From CAYTSW01 sp964440605 (lineage in GTDB: Bacteria; Planctomycetota; Phycisphaerae; Phycisphaerales; UBA1924): a DNA stretch of 24,514 nt. The notes below the pieces were generated by a model, which saw only the letters and a program-made list of their open reading frames with translations, was not told the origin of the DNA and did not search any database. Made by a program: the position numbers and the translations under genes. Below, in pieces: positions 1-6,728 of this stretch; position 1 is the stretch's first letter; each line of letters opens with the position of its first letter. Location: the NCBI GenBank assembly GCA_964440605.1, contig CAYTSW010000030.1, positions 1-24,514 on the forward strand, read 5' to 3'.

Positions 1-351
1 GGCGTCGTGCTCACCATCGCCGCGCTGTTGCGCCCACCCATGCCCGTGATCTCCGGCTCGCTCTTCCTGCCGGTCATCGTCGGCTGGTGGCTCAGCCAGC
101 GGGCGCCCTGGCCGCTCACCGTCGTCGCCTCTCTGTCGATGTTCGGTCTGGCGCTTCTCGCGGCGATGTTCTTCCTCCCCCACGAGGACGATCGCCCCCG
201 ACGCGCGAGCTGGCCCACCTGCCCCGCCTGCGGCTCGCCCCTCGGCGCCTCAAAGCCCGAACGCTGCCCCGTCTGCGCCACGCCCGTCAACACACGCAGC
301 ACGCGCGCAGCCGCGATCACGGAAACAAAGGAAGCCGTTACCAAAGAGTGA
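1..351 (+). CDS. Membrane/zinc-ribbon protein, 5'-truncated by window edge
   Basis: The reading frame is open from the first base of the window, so the true start probably lies upstream; the first possible internal start is a GTG at 7. The visible part has two hydrophobic stretches (roughly residues 15-30 and 38-57 counted from that GTG), then a polar linker. A four-cysteine zinc ribbon follows: C72-x2-C75 and C87-x2-C90, in the contexts CPAC and CPVC. A short Thr/Ala/Glu-rich tail ends at a TGA. This looks like the C-terminus of an integral membrane protein with a cytoplasmic zinc ribbon, but I recognise no specific family and assign no function. It converges on the phhA-like gene with only 36 bases between the stop codons. 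The last codons overlap the hairpin that appears to terminate phhA transcription on the other strand. Confidence 0.6.
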   Translation, partial: GVVLTIAALLRPPMPVISGSLFLPVIVGWWLSQRAPWPLTVVASLSMFGLALLAAMFFLPHEDDRPRRASWPTCPACGSPLGASKPERCPVCATPVNTRSTRAAAITETKEAVTKE

Positions 352-358
352 CGGCTTC
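321..358 (-). terminator. Intrinsic terminator of the phhA-like gene
   Basis: On the minus strand, just after the phhA stop, an 11-bp stem (arms 348-358 and 331-341, one G-T pair) closes a 6-base loop. It is followed at once by CTTTGTTTC (complement of 322-330), a T-rich tract. This is the clearest factor-independent terminator in the window. It lies inside the last codons and stop of the converging plus-strand gene. A second AAGCCG at 376-381 could form a competing hairpin with 352-357. Confidence 0.65.
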
Positions 359-387
359 GCCCGGTTGAATCGGAAAAGCCGGTTGTG

Positions 388-1287
388 CTACCGCGCCAGC
401 GACTCGAGTTCGTCGAGCTTGCCGGCCTCTTCCAGCACGCGTTCGGCGTAAGTGTTCATCGCGTCGCGGAGCTGCTCGAACGATTCGAGCACGTATAGGA
501 TCGGCTGGTAGTGGTCGATCTCGAAGTCGGTCTCGCAGACGCGGTCGAGCTCGAAGGGGCGGCGGTCGACGTCGGGCGACTCCAGCGCGTGGTGGCCTTC
601 GCCTTCGGACGAGATCAGCCCCGAGCCGTAGAGCTTGAGCTTGTTGTCCTCGTGGATGAGCCCGAACTCGACGGTGAACCAGAAGAGCCGCGCGAGGCGT
701 TCGGTGTGGTGCTCGGAGTTGGTGTACAGCGCCGCCTTGCCGTAGGTCTGGAGGAAGTCGGCGAAGACGGGGTCGGCGTGCAGCGGCACGTGCCCGAAGA
801 CGTCGTGGATGATGTCCGGCTCGGGCAGGTAGTCCATGCTCGTCTTGGGGCGCACGGTGATGGTCGTCGGGAACTGGCGTTGGGCGAGGAAGGCGAAGAA
901 GGCCTTGGCGGGGAGGTAGCCCGGCACGCCGTGGGACGACCAGCCGGTGTAGCGGTTGAGGTTGGCGTTGACGACGCGCAGGTCGGGCACGCGCTCGCGG
1001 TTGAGGTCGATGATGTCGGCGCCCTCGAGGAAGATGCGCGAGCCCTTGCCCTCGTCGCGCAGGTGCTGCATCCGCTTCTCGTAGAGGATGCCCCAGACCT
1101 CGTGGTTCTCGTCGGTGTACTTCTCGTGCTGCTGGGTGACCTTCATCGAATCGATGTCGATCTGGTCCGGCGGCAGGTTGGCCGCGGCGTCGGCCGCCGC
1201 CTGCGCCTGCTTGGCCTCGTCCGAGTCGATCACCGGGGAGAAGATGCTTCCCGTGCCGTTCTGATTCTGTGCGTTGGCCTCGTCCAT
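388..1287 (-). CDS. phhA: Aromatic amino acid hydroxylase (phenylalanine 4-monooxygenase-like)
   Basis: This is a 299-residue cytosolic enzyme of the iron- and tetrahydropterin-dependent aromatic amino acid hydroxylase family, which typically converts phenylalanine to tyrosine. The iron ligands are visible as His161 and His166 in PDIIHDVFGHVPL and Glu207 in FWFTVEFGL. Their spacing closely matches the eukaryotic enzymes. The protein covers the catalytic domain with a short N-terminal extension and no ACT regulatory domain, as in bacterial forms. The ATG at 1287 is chosen because GGAGGA stands a few bases upstream; the longer open frame to 1575 runs over the end of mreD and is not believed. 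It follows mreD on the same strand but has its own candidate promoter (1340-1368) and terminator. It may therefore be a separate unit. Substrate choice (Phe versus Trp or Tyr) cannot be settled from the sequence alone. Confidence 0.93.
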   Translation of the reverse strand: MDEANAQNQNGTGSIFSPVIDSDEAKQAQAAADAAANLPPDQIDIDSMKVTQQHEKYTDENHEVWGILYEKRMQHLRDEGKGSRIFLEGADIIDLNRERVPDLRVVNANLNRYTGWSSHGVPGYLPAKAFFAFLAQRQFPTTITVRPKTSMDYLPEPDIIHDVFGHVPLHADPVFADFLQTYGKAALYTNSEHHTERLARLFWFTVEFGLIHEDNKLKLYGSGLISSEGEGHHALESPDVDRRPFELDRVCETDFEIDHYQPILYVLESFEQLRDAMNTYAERVLEEAGKLDELESLAR

Positions 1288-1339
1288 GGCGTCCTCCGCG
1301 TGGTTCAAGCGACGGCGCGACGCGGCGCGCCATCGTGTG

Positions 1340-1368
1340 AGTATACGGACGCCGCCGGTAGGAGTTGA
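1340..1368 (-). promoter_or_regulatory. Candidate promoter of the phhA-like gene
   Basis: On the minus strand, TATACT (complement of 1340-1345) matches the sigma-70 -10 box at five of six positions. TCAACT (complement of 1363-1368) lies 17 bases upstream and matches the -35 box only weakly (three of six). Transcription would begin near 1333, giving a leader of about 45 bases before the ATG at 1287. The GC-rich surroundings make the AT-rich -10 stand out. Confidence 0.4.
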
Positions 1369-1375
1369 GGTCTCC

Positions 1376-1394
1376 GGCCCGCGTGAGGCGGGCC
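1376..1394. terminator. Hairpin between mreD and the phhA-like gene
   Basis: GGCCCGC (1376-1382) and GCGGGCC (1388-1394) form a perfect 7-bp stem with a 5-base loop, 30 bases past the mreD stop. There is no T-run on the minus strand after the stem. If it ends the mre transcript it is a weak or Rho-assisted terminator. It could also be an mRNA-stabilising structure. Confidence 0.35.
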
Positions 1395-1424
1395 TTGTTC
1401 GCATCGCGTCCGGGTGTTCGGGTG

Positions 1425-1994
1425 TTACGACCGCCCCGCCTTGATGCTGAAGCCGCTGTGGGTGTCGTCGTAGAAGCGCAGCAGGGGCCGCAACCAACGC
1501 AGGATGGGCGAGAGCAGGGCCGCGACAAGGCCGGTGTACAAGGCCGAGGCGCCGGCGGTGCCGATACTCGCCCACGCCGAGAGGGTGATCGTGTGGTCGT
1601 AGGCGCTGCGGATCTCGAGCAGCACCACCGCGACGATGCGCACCAGCAGCATCGAGAGCGCGCAGAGCACCGCCAGCGTCACGGGATTACCCCGGAGCAT
1701 GACGCCGCGGATGGTGAACGTCGCGTACGCCGCGAGCATCATGCCGAGCGTGGTGGGCCCGACGACGACGGGGTCGGCGGCGGCGTGGATGGGCTGGAGG
1801 ACGTCGAGCGCGAGGCCGATGAGGATCGCCGCGAGCATCAGCGCCCCCGGTCGGGCCCAGAGCCAGACGAAGACGCACAGGATCAGGGCGAAGCTCGGCG
1901 TGATGGACGAGTCGCCGATGGCGATCGCGTCGCGCAGGCCCACGTCCAGCCCCAGCGCCACCCAGGCGAGAAAGACAAAGACGAGCCAGTTCAC
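1425..1994 (-). CDS. mreD: Rod shape-determining protein MreD
   Basis: This 189-residue protein has about five hydrophobic segments spread over its length, beginning immediately at the N-terminus. It fits MreD, the inner-membrane partner of MreC in the elongasome that guides peptidoglycan synthesis. MreD sequences diverge strongly, so the call rests on topology, size and position directly after mreB and mreC. The start is a GTG at 1994 that overlaps the mreC stop as GTGA, suggesting translational coupling. The usual following genes for PBP2 and RodA are not present downstream; the phhA-like gene follows instead. Confidence 0.8.
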   Translation of the reverse strand: MNWLVFVFLAWVALGLDVGLRDAIAIGDSSITPSFALILCVFVWLWARPGALMLAAILIGLALDVLQPIHAAADPVVVGPTTLGMMLAAYATFTIRGVMLRGNPVTLAVLCALSMLLVRIVAVVLLEIRSAYDHTITLSAWASIGTAGASALYTGLVAALLSPILRWLRPLLRFYDDTHSGFSIKAGRS

Positions 1995-2890
1995 CCGCTG
2001 CCCCCTTCCGCGCCCTCGTCCGGGACGAGCAGGAAGGCCTCGCGCGTGCGATCCACATCGACGATCGGCACCACCTCCACCCTGCGGAACAGCGGATCGT
2101 CCGTCTCGCGGATCCGCGCGATCCGCCCGAGGATCAACATCTGCGACGCTTGCGGCCAGCTCGAGTCGAGCACGTGCACGAAGTCCCCCTCGCGCATGCG
2201 CCCGGCATCATCGGCGCCGACCGCCGGCGCGACCAGCCGGCCGTCCCCCGCTTCCAGTTGCAGCGTCGGGAGGGTCTCGAGCTCGCCGATGGTCCCGACC
2301 GCCGCGTCGGGCGCGAGCGCGACGCCGACCACCAGCGACGGTTGGAACTGGCGGTCGGTGATCATGTGGACGGTGCTTGTCGCGGCGTCGGCGCGGGTGA
2401 CCATGCCGACGATCTGTCGCGAGCCGCGCATGATCGCGACGGTGTTGGGCTCCACGCCTTGCCCGCGCCCGGCCCGGACGGTGATGGTTCCCGCGCTGAG
2501 GTTCGCGCCGACGCGCTTGGCCGAGACGAGGCGCACCGGCACCCGCGCCGAGACGCGCGTCGCCGACATGTCCTCGATGAGCCGGGCGAGCTCCTCGGCG
2601 TAGGCGACCTGCGACCAGTAGGCCATCACGAACTCGTCGCGCTCCTCGACGAGCTGCTCGACGGTCATCTCGTCGACCTCCTCGCGCGCGTCGCGCGGCG
2701 CGGGCGCGGGTCGTCGCACGCCCGTCGAGATCGCGCTGAGCACGTCAGCCGGGGGTGTGATGAACCACCGCAGCGGGCTGGCGAGCACGTTGACAAAGCC
2801 GGTGAGCGGCGTGGGCAGCAGCGCCAGCGCCAGCAGAAGCATCACGAGGCCGGCGAGGATGGTGGGCGGGCTGGTGCTGCGTCGTGCCAT
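1991..2890 (-). CDS. mreC: Rod shape-determining protein MreC
   Basis: This 299-residue periplasmic scaffold protein links MreB to the wall synthases. It shows a short basic N-terminus, one membrane anchor (about residues 10-28), and a charged heptad-like helix (about 68-108). A beta-rich region follows, with the typical MreC theme of small glycine-containing strands (for example TITVRAGRGQGVEPN and GSRQIVGMVTRADAATSTV). The ATG at 2890 immediately precedes the anchor. It lies 55 bases after mreB and overlaps mreD by four bases. The linker after the anchor is proline- and arginine-rich, which is slightly unusual but compatible with the family. Confidence 0.88.
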   Translation of the reverse strand: MARRSTSPPTILAGLVMLLLALALLPTPLTGFVNVLASPLRWFITPPADVLSAISTGVRRPAPAPRDAREEVDEMTVEQLVEERDEFVMAYWSQVAYAEELARLIEDMSATRVSARVPVRLVSAKRVGANLSAGTITVRAGRGQGVEPNTVAIMRGSRQIVGMVTRADAATSTVHMITDRQFQPSLVVGVALAPDAAVGTIGELETLPTLQLEAGDGRLVAPAVGADDAGRMREGDFVHVLDSSWPQASQMLILGRIARIRETDDPLFRRVEVVPIVDVDRTREAFLLVPDEGAEGGSG

Positions 2891-2918
2891 GGCGAAGCCC
2901 GTCGGTGGGAAGTGATCG

Positions 2919-2937
2919 CCCGGGCGGCGTGCCCGGG
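2919..2937. other. Hairpin in the mreB-mreC gap
   Basis: CCCGGGC (2919-2925) and GCCCGGG (2931-2937) form a perfect 7-bp stem with a 5-base loop, between the mreB stop and the mreC start. There is no T-tract, so termination is unlikely. It may adjust mRNA stability or the ratio of MreB to MreC. It shares the GCCCGG core of the dispersed repeat seen elsewhere in this window. Confidence 0.35.
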
Positions 2938-2945
2938 GGCCGGAT

Positions 2946-4001
2946 TCAGTCGTCGACGTCCGAGTCCAGCGTGTCCTTCCAGAGCTCGAGGTTGTCGAGG
3001 AAGATCGCGGTGCCCGCCGCGACGCACGTCAGCGGATCGTCGGCGACGCGCACTTCCATGCCCGTGGCGTTCTGGAGCACGACGTCGAGCCCGCGGAGCA
3101 GGGCGCCGCCGCCGGCGAGGTAGATGCCGTTTTCAACAAGGTCGGCCGCGAGTTCCGGCTCGGCGCGCTCGAGCGTGCGCGTCACCGCTTCGACGATCGC
3201 CCCCACCGGCTCCTGCAGCGCTTCGCGGATTTCCTCGGAGGTGATCACCGTCTTGCGCGGCAGGCCGGAGATCATGTCGCGCCCACGCGCTTCCATCGAC
3301 GTCTCTTCGCCCACGGGCGCCGCCCCGCCGATCTCGATCTTGATCCGCTCGGCCGTCTGCTCGCCGATCATCAGGTTGTAGTGCTTCTTCATGTGGGCCA
3401 TGATGGCCTCGTCCATGTCGTCGCCCGCGACGCGCACGCTCTCGCACGTCGCGATGTCCGCCAGCGACATGATCGCCACTTCCGTCGTCCCGCCCCCGAT
3501 GTCCACGATCATGCTCGCCGTCGGCTCGGCGAAGGGCAGCCCCGCGCCAATGGCCGCCGCGATGGGCTCCTCGAGCGTGTACACCTCGCGCGAACCGGCA
3601 TGCGTGGCGCTCTGTTTCACCGCCTGCTTCTCGACCGCGGTGATCCCAGAAGGCACCGCGATGACGACGCGCGGGCGGATGAGACCCAGCATCGAGCGCC
3701 CGCCCACCTTGCGGATGAAATAGCTGAGCATCGCCTCGGTGATCTCGAAGTCCGAGATCACCCCGTCCTTGAGCGGACGCACCGCCGTGATCGAGCCGGG
3801 CGTCTTGCCCAGCATCTCCTTGGCGCGCCAGCCAACGGCCTGGCCGTTCTGGAGCACGCGATTCGTCCCCTTGCGCACCGCGACCACGGAGGGCTCGTTC
3901 AGGACGATCCCCTCCCCACGCACGCAGACGAGCGTGTTACACGTCCCGAGGTCGATACCCATGTCGACCCCGAACCAGCTCATGAAGTTGTCGAATCTCA
4001 C
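2946..4001 (-). CDS. mreB: Rod shape-determining protein MreB (bacterial actin)
   Basis: This 351-residue ATP-binding cytoskeletal protein polymerises on the inner membrane and positions wall synthesis. Actin-fold signatures are clear: the first phosphate loop GIDLGTCNTLV (about residues 15-25), a second phosphate loop DIGGGTTEVAI, and the adenosine motif GIYLAGGGALLRGLD near the C-terminus. The GTG at 4001 is preferred because GAGG lies 8 bases upstream. It also gives an N-terminus whose distance to the IDLGT motif nearly matches E. coli MreB. An ATG at 3983 is the alternative, six residues shorter. It is the first gene of mreBCD. The 229-base gap upstream contains a 7-bp inverted repeat (4087-4093 with 4111-4117) and probably the promoter, which I cannot place confidently. 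Confidence 0.96.
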   Translation of the reverse strand: MRFDNFMSWFGVDMGIDLGTCNTLVCVRGEGIVLNEPSVVAVRKGTNRVLQNGQAVGWRAKEMLGKTPGSITAVRPLKDGVISDFEITEAMLSYFIRKVGGRSMLGLIRPRVVIAVPSGITAVEKQAVKQSATHAGSREVYTLEEPIAAAIGAGLPFAEPTASMIVDIGGGTTEVAIMSLADIATCESVRVAGDDMDEAIMAHMKKHYNLMIGEQTAERIKIEIGGAAPVGEETSMEARGRDMISGLPRKTVITSEEIREALQEPVGAIVEAVTRTLERAEPELAADLVENGIYLAGGGALLRGLDVVLQNATGMEVRVADDPLTCVAAGTAIFLDNLELWKDTLDSDVDD

Positions 4002-4230
4002 GCTGGCCGCCTCACGCTCGCGGGCCTCCTTGCTCGGGTGGCGAGGGCGATGATGTGCGGCGGGCCCACCCAACAAGGCAGCACCCGATCCGAGCCACAG
4101 CGTAAGGATATCGGATCTTCCCGACCCGCGTCGGCAGAATCCGCCTCCGGACCGCTACATCCTGTCGATCGATGCCAACTTCCGCCCCCAATGGTGCCAG
4201 ATGTCGGAGTGATCGCGAGCGATGCTCGAG

Positions 4231-4446
4231 TTACTGCGACCCCAGGTCCACGGGCCGGTCCGGCGGGTGGATCTTGAGGGCCGACATCACGCCGTCGCCC
4301 GGCCCGATCTGGATGGCCGCCATGCCCACGAGCACGATCGCCGCGATCAGGCACACGATCGCACCCAGCAGCAGCCCGCTGTACACGTTCAACGAACGGG
4401 GCGCCACACGGCGGCGACCCGGCATCTGCATACCCATCTGGCTCAT
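4231..4446 (-). CDS. Small single-pass membrane protein (71 aa), unknown function
   Basis: This short gene starts at the ATG at 4446, with AGGAG a few bases upstream; the longer open frame to 4542 overlaps the preceding gene and lacks such a site. The protein has a Met/Arg-rich N-terminus and one strong hydrophobic helix (about residues 21-46). A short polar C-terminal tail is rich in Pro and Asp. The positive-inside rule puts the N-terminus in the cytoplasm. It lies between the coiled-coil membrane protein (55 bases upstream) and mreB (229 bases downstream), all on one strand, and may share a transcript with the former. I recognise no family. Confidence 0.7.
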   Translation of the reverse strand: MSQMGMQMPGRRRVAPRSLNVYSGLLLGAIVCLIAAIVLVGMAAIQIGPGDGVMSALKIHPPDRPVDLGSQ

Positions 4447-4501
4447 CGGAAGCTCCTGCTGACTCGAGACGCGGTCGTCGGGGGGATGAAGATGACGGGG
4501 A

Positions 4502-5350
4502 TCAGGCACCGGGCCGGCGGGAGCGGACCGTGTCGTTCGCACGGATCGCCGGCTCGCCCGCGGGGCGGAGGGTCACGCGTGCCACGGCGTCGTTCAGGTC
4601 GACGCGGAGCACCTCGATGGTGCCGAGATACTGCGCACCGCGGGTGACCACCAGCGTCATGCGTTCGCGGAGCATGTCGCTCGAGCCCGCGTTGAGCTGC
4701 ACCAGCGTCGTGCCGTCCTCGTCACGAATGACGTTGGTCACGCGGGCGCGGAAGTCGGCGGGGGCCATCGTGACGCCCGTCTCGCCCCCGGGGCCGACGC
4801 CCGAGCCGCCGTCGCGCGTCGCGTCGGCGAGTTCTTCCTGGAGGGCACGGTTCTCTTCCTGCACGACCTCGAGCTGGCTCGTCAGGTCGGTGATGCGGTC
4901 GGTCAGTTCGATGTTCCGGCGGATCTCGTCGTTGTACGCACCGCGCACGTCCACCAACTGGTCCTGGGCCGAGCGGATGAGGGCGTTCGCCTCGTCCTGC
5001 AAGGCCTGGAACTGGTCGATGCGGCTGGCGTAGTTCTGGAGCTCCAGCTCGTAGCTGCGGTTCTCCTCGCGGACGCTGACAAGATCGGCCCGCAGGGTCT
5101 GCAAGCCGCTCTGGAGGTCGCTGAGCTGCGAGTTCAGGGCGTTGATTTGCGTGTTGGCCGGCTCGAGTTCGGCCGCCGCACGCGTCTCGGCCTGCGCCGC
5201 GGACGCCTTGGCCGCTTCCAGCGCCGACTCGGCACGGGTCAGCTCCGAGGTCACCCGGTCCGCGTTATTGGTGTACGCGATGGTGAGTCCTGAGAGCAGA
5301 ATCGCCAGGACGGCGGCGACGACAACGAGAATCTTGGTCACAACGTGCAC
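4502..5350 (-). CDS. Membrane-anchored coiled-coil protein with C-terminal beta domain (MreC-like architecture)
   Basis: This 282-residue protein of no named family starts at a GTG at 5350 with AAGGAG seven bases upstream. It has a signal anchor (about residues 5-27), then a long heptad-rich Glu/Gln/Leu coiled coil (about 31-180). A glycine linker (182-191) follows. A compact C-terminal domain (about 198-277) has the pattern of a small beta barrel: RARVTNVIRDEDGTTLVQLN, then MTLVVTRG and YLGTIEVLRVD, ending with ANDTVR. The anchor/coil/beta order, and the style of the beta domain (a glycine after a charged stretch, then 'yLGtIeV'), recall MreC, although the sequence is not MreC. It sits two genes upstream of mreB on the same strand. 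A role in the envelope or shape machinery is a reasonable guess from context only. Confidence 0.75.
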   Translation of the reverse strand: MHVVTKILVVVAAVLAILLSGLTIAYTNNADRVTSELTRAESALEAAKASAAQAETRAAAELEPANTQINALNSQLSDLQSGLQTLRADLVSVREENRSYELELQNYASRIDQFQALQDEANALIRSAQDQLVDVRGAYNDEIRRNIELTDRITDLTSQLEVVQEENRALQEELADATRDGGSGVGPGGETGVTMAPADFRARVTNVIRDEDGTTLVQLNAGSSDMLRERMTLVVTRGAQYLGTIEVLRVDLNDAVARVTLRPAGEPAIRANDTVRSRRPGA

Positions 5351-5612
5351 GAGAAGGCTCCTTGAACGCCCGGGTCAACCATCGTCGATGCAGGCCGCGG
5401 CGTCGGGACTACCGATGCCGGGTTCGGACCTCCGAATCCGGAAGGTTCGCCCTATTCGACACCAGTCGGGGGTCGGGTTCGGGTCAATCCCGGACCGCGG
5501 CTCACACCAGAGTCGCTAGTGGTACCGCAGTTGCCTCGGGCATGTCAACCGGACCGCCTCGTCGCCGACCGCGGGTGTTCTGCTATCCCGACCGGCGCGG
5601 TGCCCGGCCTGT

Positions 5613-6728
5613 TCAACCGCCCGCGACGGTCCCGGGCTCCAGCACCCGGACGATCGACGCCGCCGCCGCGATCCGGACGAGCGGGTCCTCGTCCTCGAGC
5701 AGCGGCTCGAGACGTTCGAGCGCGCCCGGCACCGCCGCGGCTCCGAGGAGATGCGCCGCCTGCTGGCGCCGGGCGGAGATCGGGTCCTCGAGGAACTCAT
5801 CGGCCAGGTACCACCCGTCCGGGTAGCCCATCTCGGCCAGCGCCGTCGCGGCGGCGAGGCGCAGTTCCGCCGGGCGTCCGCGGCCGGCGTCCTGCGCCAC
5901 CTCCTCGGGTGTGCGCGCCGCCGGTCCGGCCTCGACAATCTGCACGAGCTGCGCCGCTGAGCCCTGATCCTGAAGATCACCCAGGATCTGCGCCGCCAGC
6001 GTTGCGACTTCGAAGCCCTCCGTCGAGTCCGGGTAGAGCGCCGCGCGGATGGAGTTGATCGGGAGGTCGTCACCCAGCTTGACCATCGCCTCGGCGGCTT
6101 GCAGGGAGAAGAACCGCCCCAGCGTGCCCGGCGGCAGGGTGCGGCTGCGCACCGCCGCGCGAAGCAGCGGGATCGCCGATGGGTCGCCCAGCTTCCCAAG
6201 CACCACCGCGGCGTGCGCACGCACCCGCGGGTCGCGGTGTTCCAACTGATTGGCCAGCGGCGTGCGGTCCACCCGAGCGCCCATCGACACCAGCGCGTAG
6301 ATCGCCGACGCCCGCACGCGTGGCTCGGGGTCGCGCAGCAACGGGCGAACCGCCGCCTCGGCTTCCTTGAAGACGAGTTCGCCCGCGGCCATCGCCGCGA
6401 TGGAGCGCACCCCCGGGTTCTCGTCGGCCAGTCCGGCGCGGATCATCGGCTCGACGCGTCCCGGCGCCAGGAGCAGCCCCTCGATCGCGTTGGCACGCGC
6501 GAGCGCCCATTCCGAGAAGGCCTGCGACTCCAGCACTTCGAGCGCCCGCTCGCGCATGGTCGACCGCTCGACGGCGCTCATCGTCGTCGCCGGCGCGGGC
6601 CGAGCGCCGGGGGACGTGCTCGCGCTGCGAGGCGCGCGTTCCTGCCCGCTACAGGCCACCAGCCCGCACGCCAGCCCACATAGAAGTGTCAGGGTCAGAC
6701 TCGTCAGGGCAAGCGGTCGGGGGCTCAT
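5613..6728 (-). CDS. HEAT-repeat lipoprotein
   Basis: This 371-residue predicted lipoprotein has a hydrophobic signal of 25 residues, then a lipobox LVAC with the acceptor Cys26 followed by Ser. In proteobacteria that would favour outer-membrane sorting. After a Pro/Ala/Ser-rich linker (about 27-50), the rest is a series of HEAT or armadillo-like helical repeats (about 60-360). Recurrent units include NPGVRSIAAMAAGEL, EPRVRASAIYAL, DPRVRAHAAVVLGKLGD and DPLVRIAAAASIVRVL. Such repeats are protein-binding scaffolds. The ATG at 6728 overlaps the lnt stop as ATGA, with AAGGA upstream, so it is probably translated together with lnt. The open frame extends to 7409 over lnt, but only this start gives a signal peptide. 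The partner protein is unknown. Confidence 0.85.
   Translation of the reverse strand: MSPRPLALTSLTLTLLCGLACGLVACSGQERAPRSASTSPGARPAPATTMSAVERSTMRERALEVLESQAFSEWALARANAIEGLLLAPGRVEPMIRAGLADENPGVRSIAAMAAGELVFKEAEAAVRPLLRDPEPRVRASAIYALVSMGARVDRTPLANQLEHRDPRVRAHAAVVLGKLGDPSAIPLLRAAVRSRTLPPGTLGRFFSLQAAEAMVKLGDDLPINSIRAALYPDSTEGFEVATLAAQILGDLQDQGSAAQLVQIVEAGPAARTPEEVAQDAGRGRPAELRLAAATALAEMGYPDGWYLADEFLEDPISARRQQAAHLLGAAAVPGALERLEPLLEDEDPLVRIAAAASIVRVLEPGTVAGG

Noticed and set aside
1288..1575. Extended N-terminus of the hydroxylase
   Set aside because: It overlaps mreD and crosses the candidate promoter and hairpin. GGAGGA supports the ATG at 1287.
4087..4117. 7-bp inverted repeat upstream of mreB as an operator
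   Set aside because: Arms are short with a 17-base spacer, and no promoter element can be aligned with it. Noted under mreB only.
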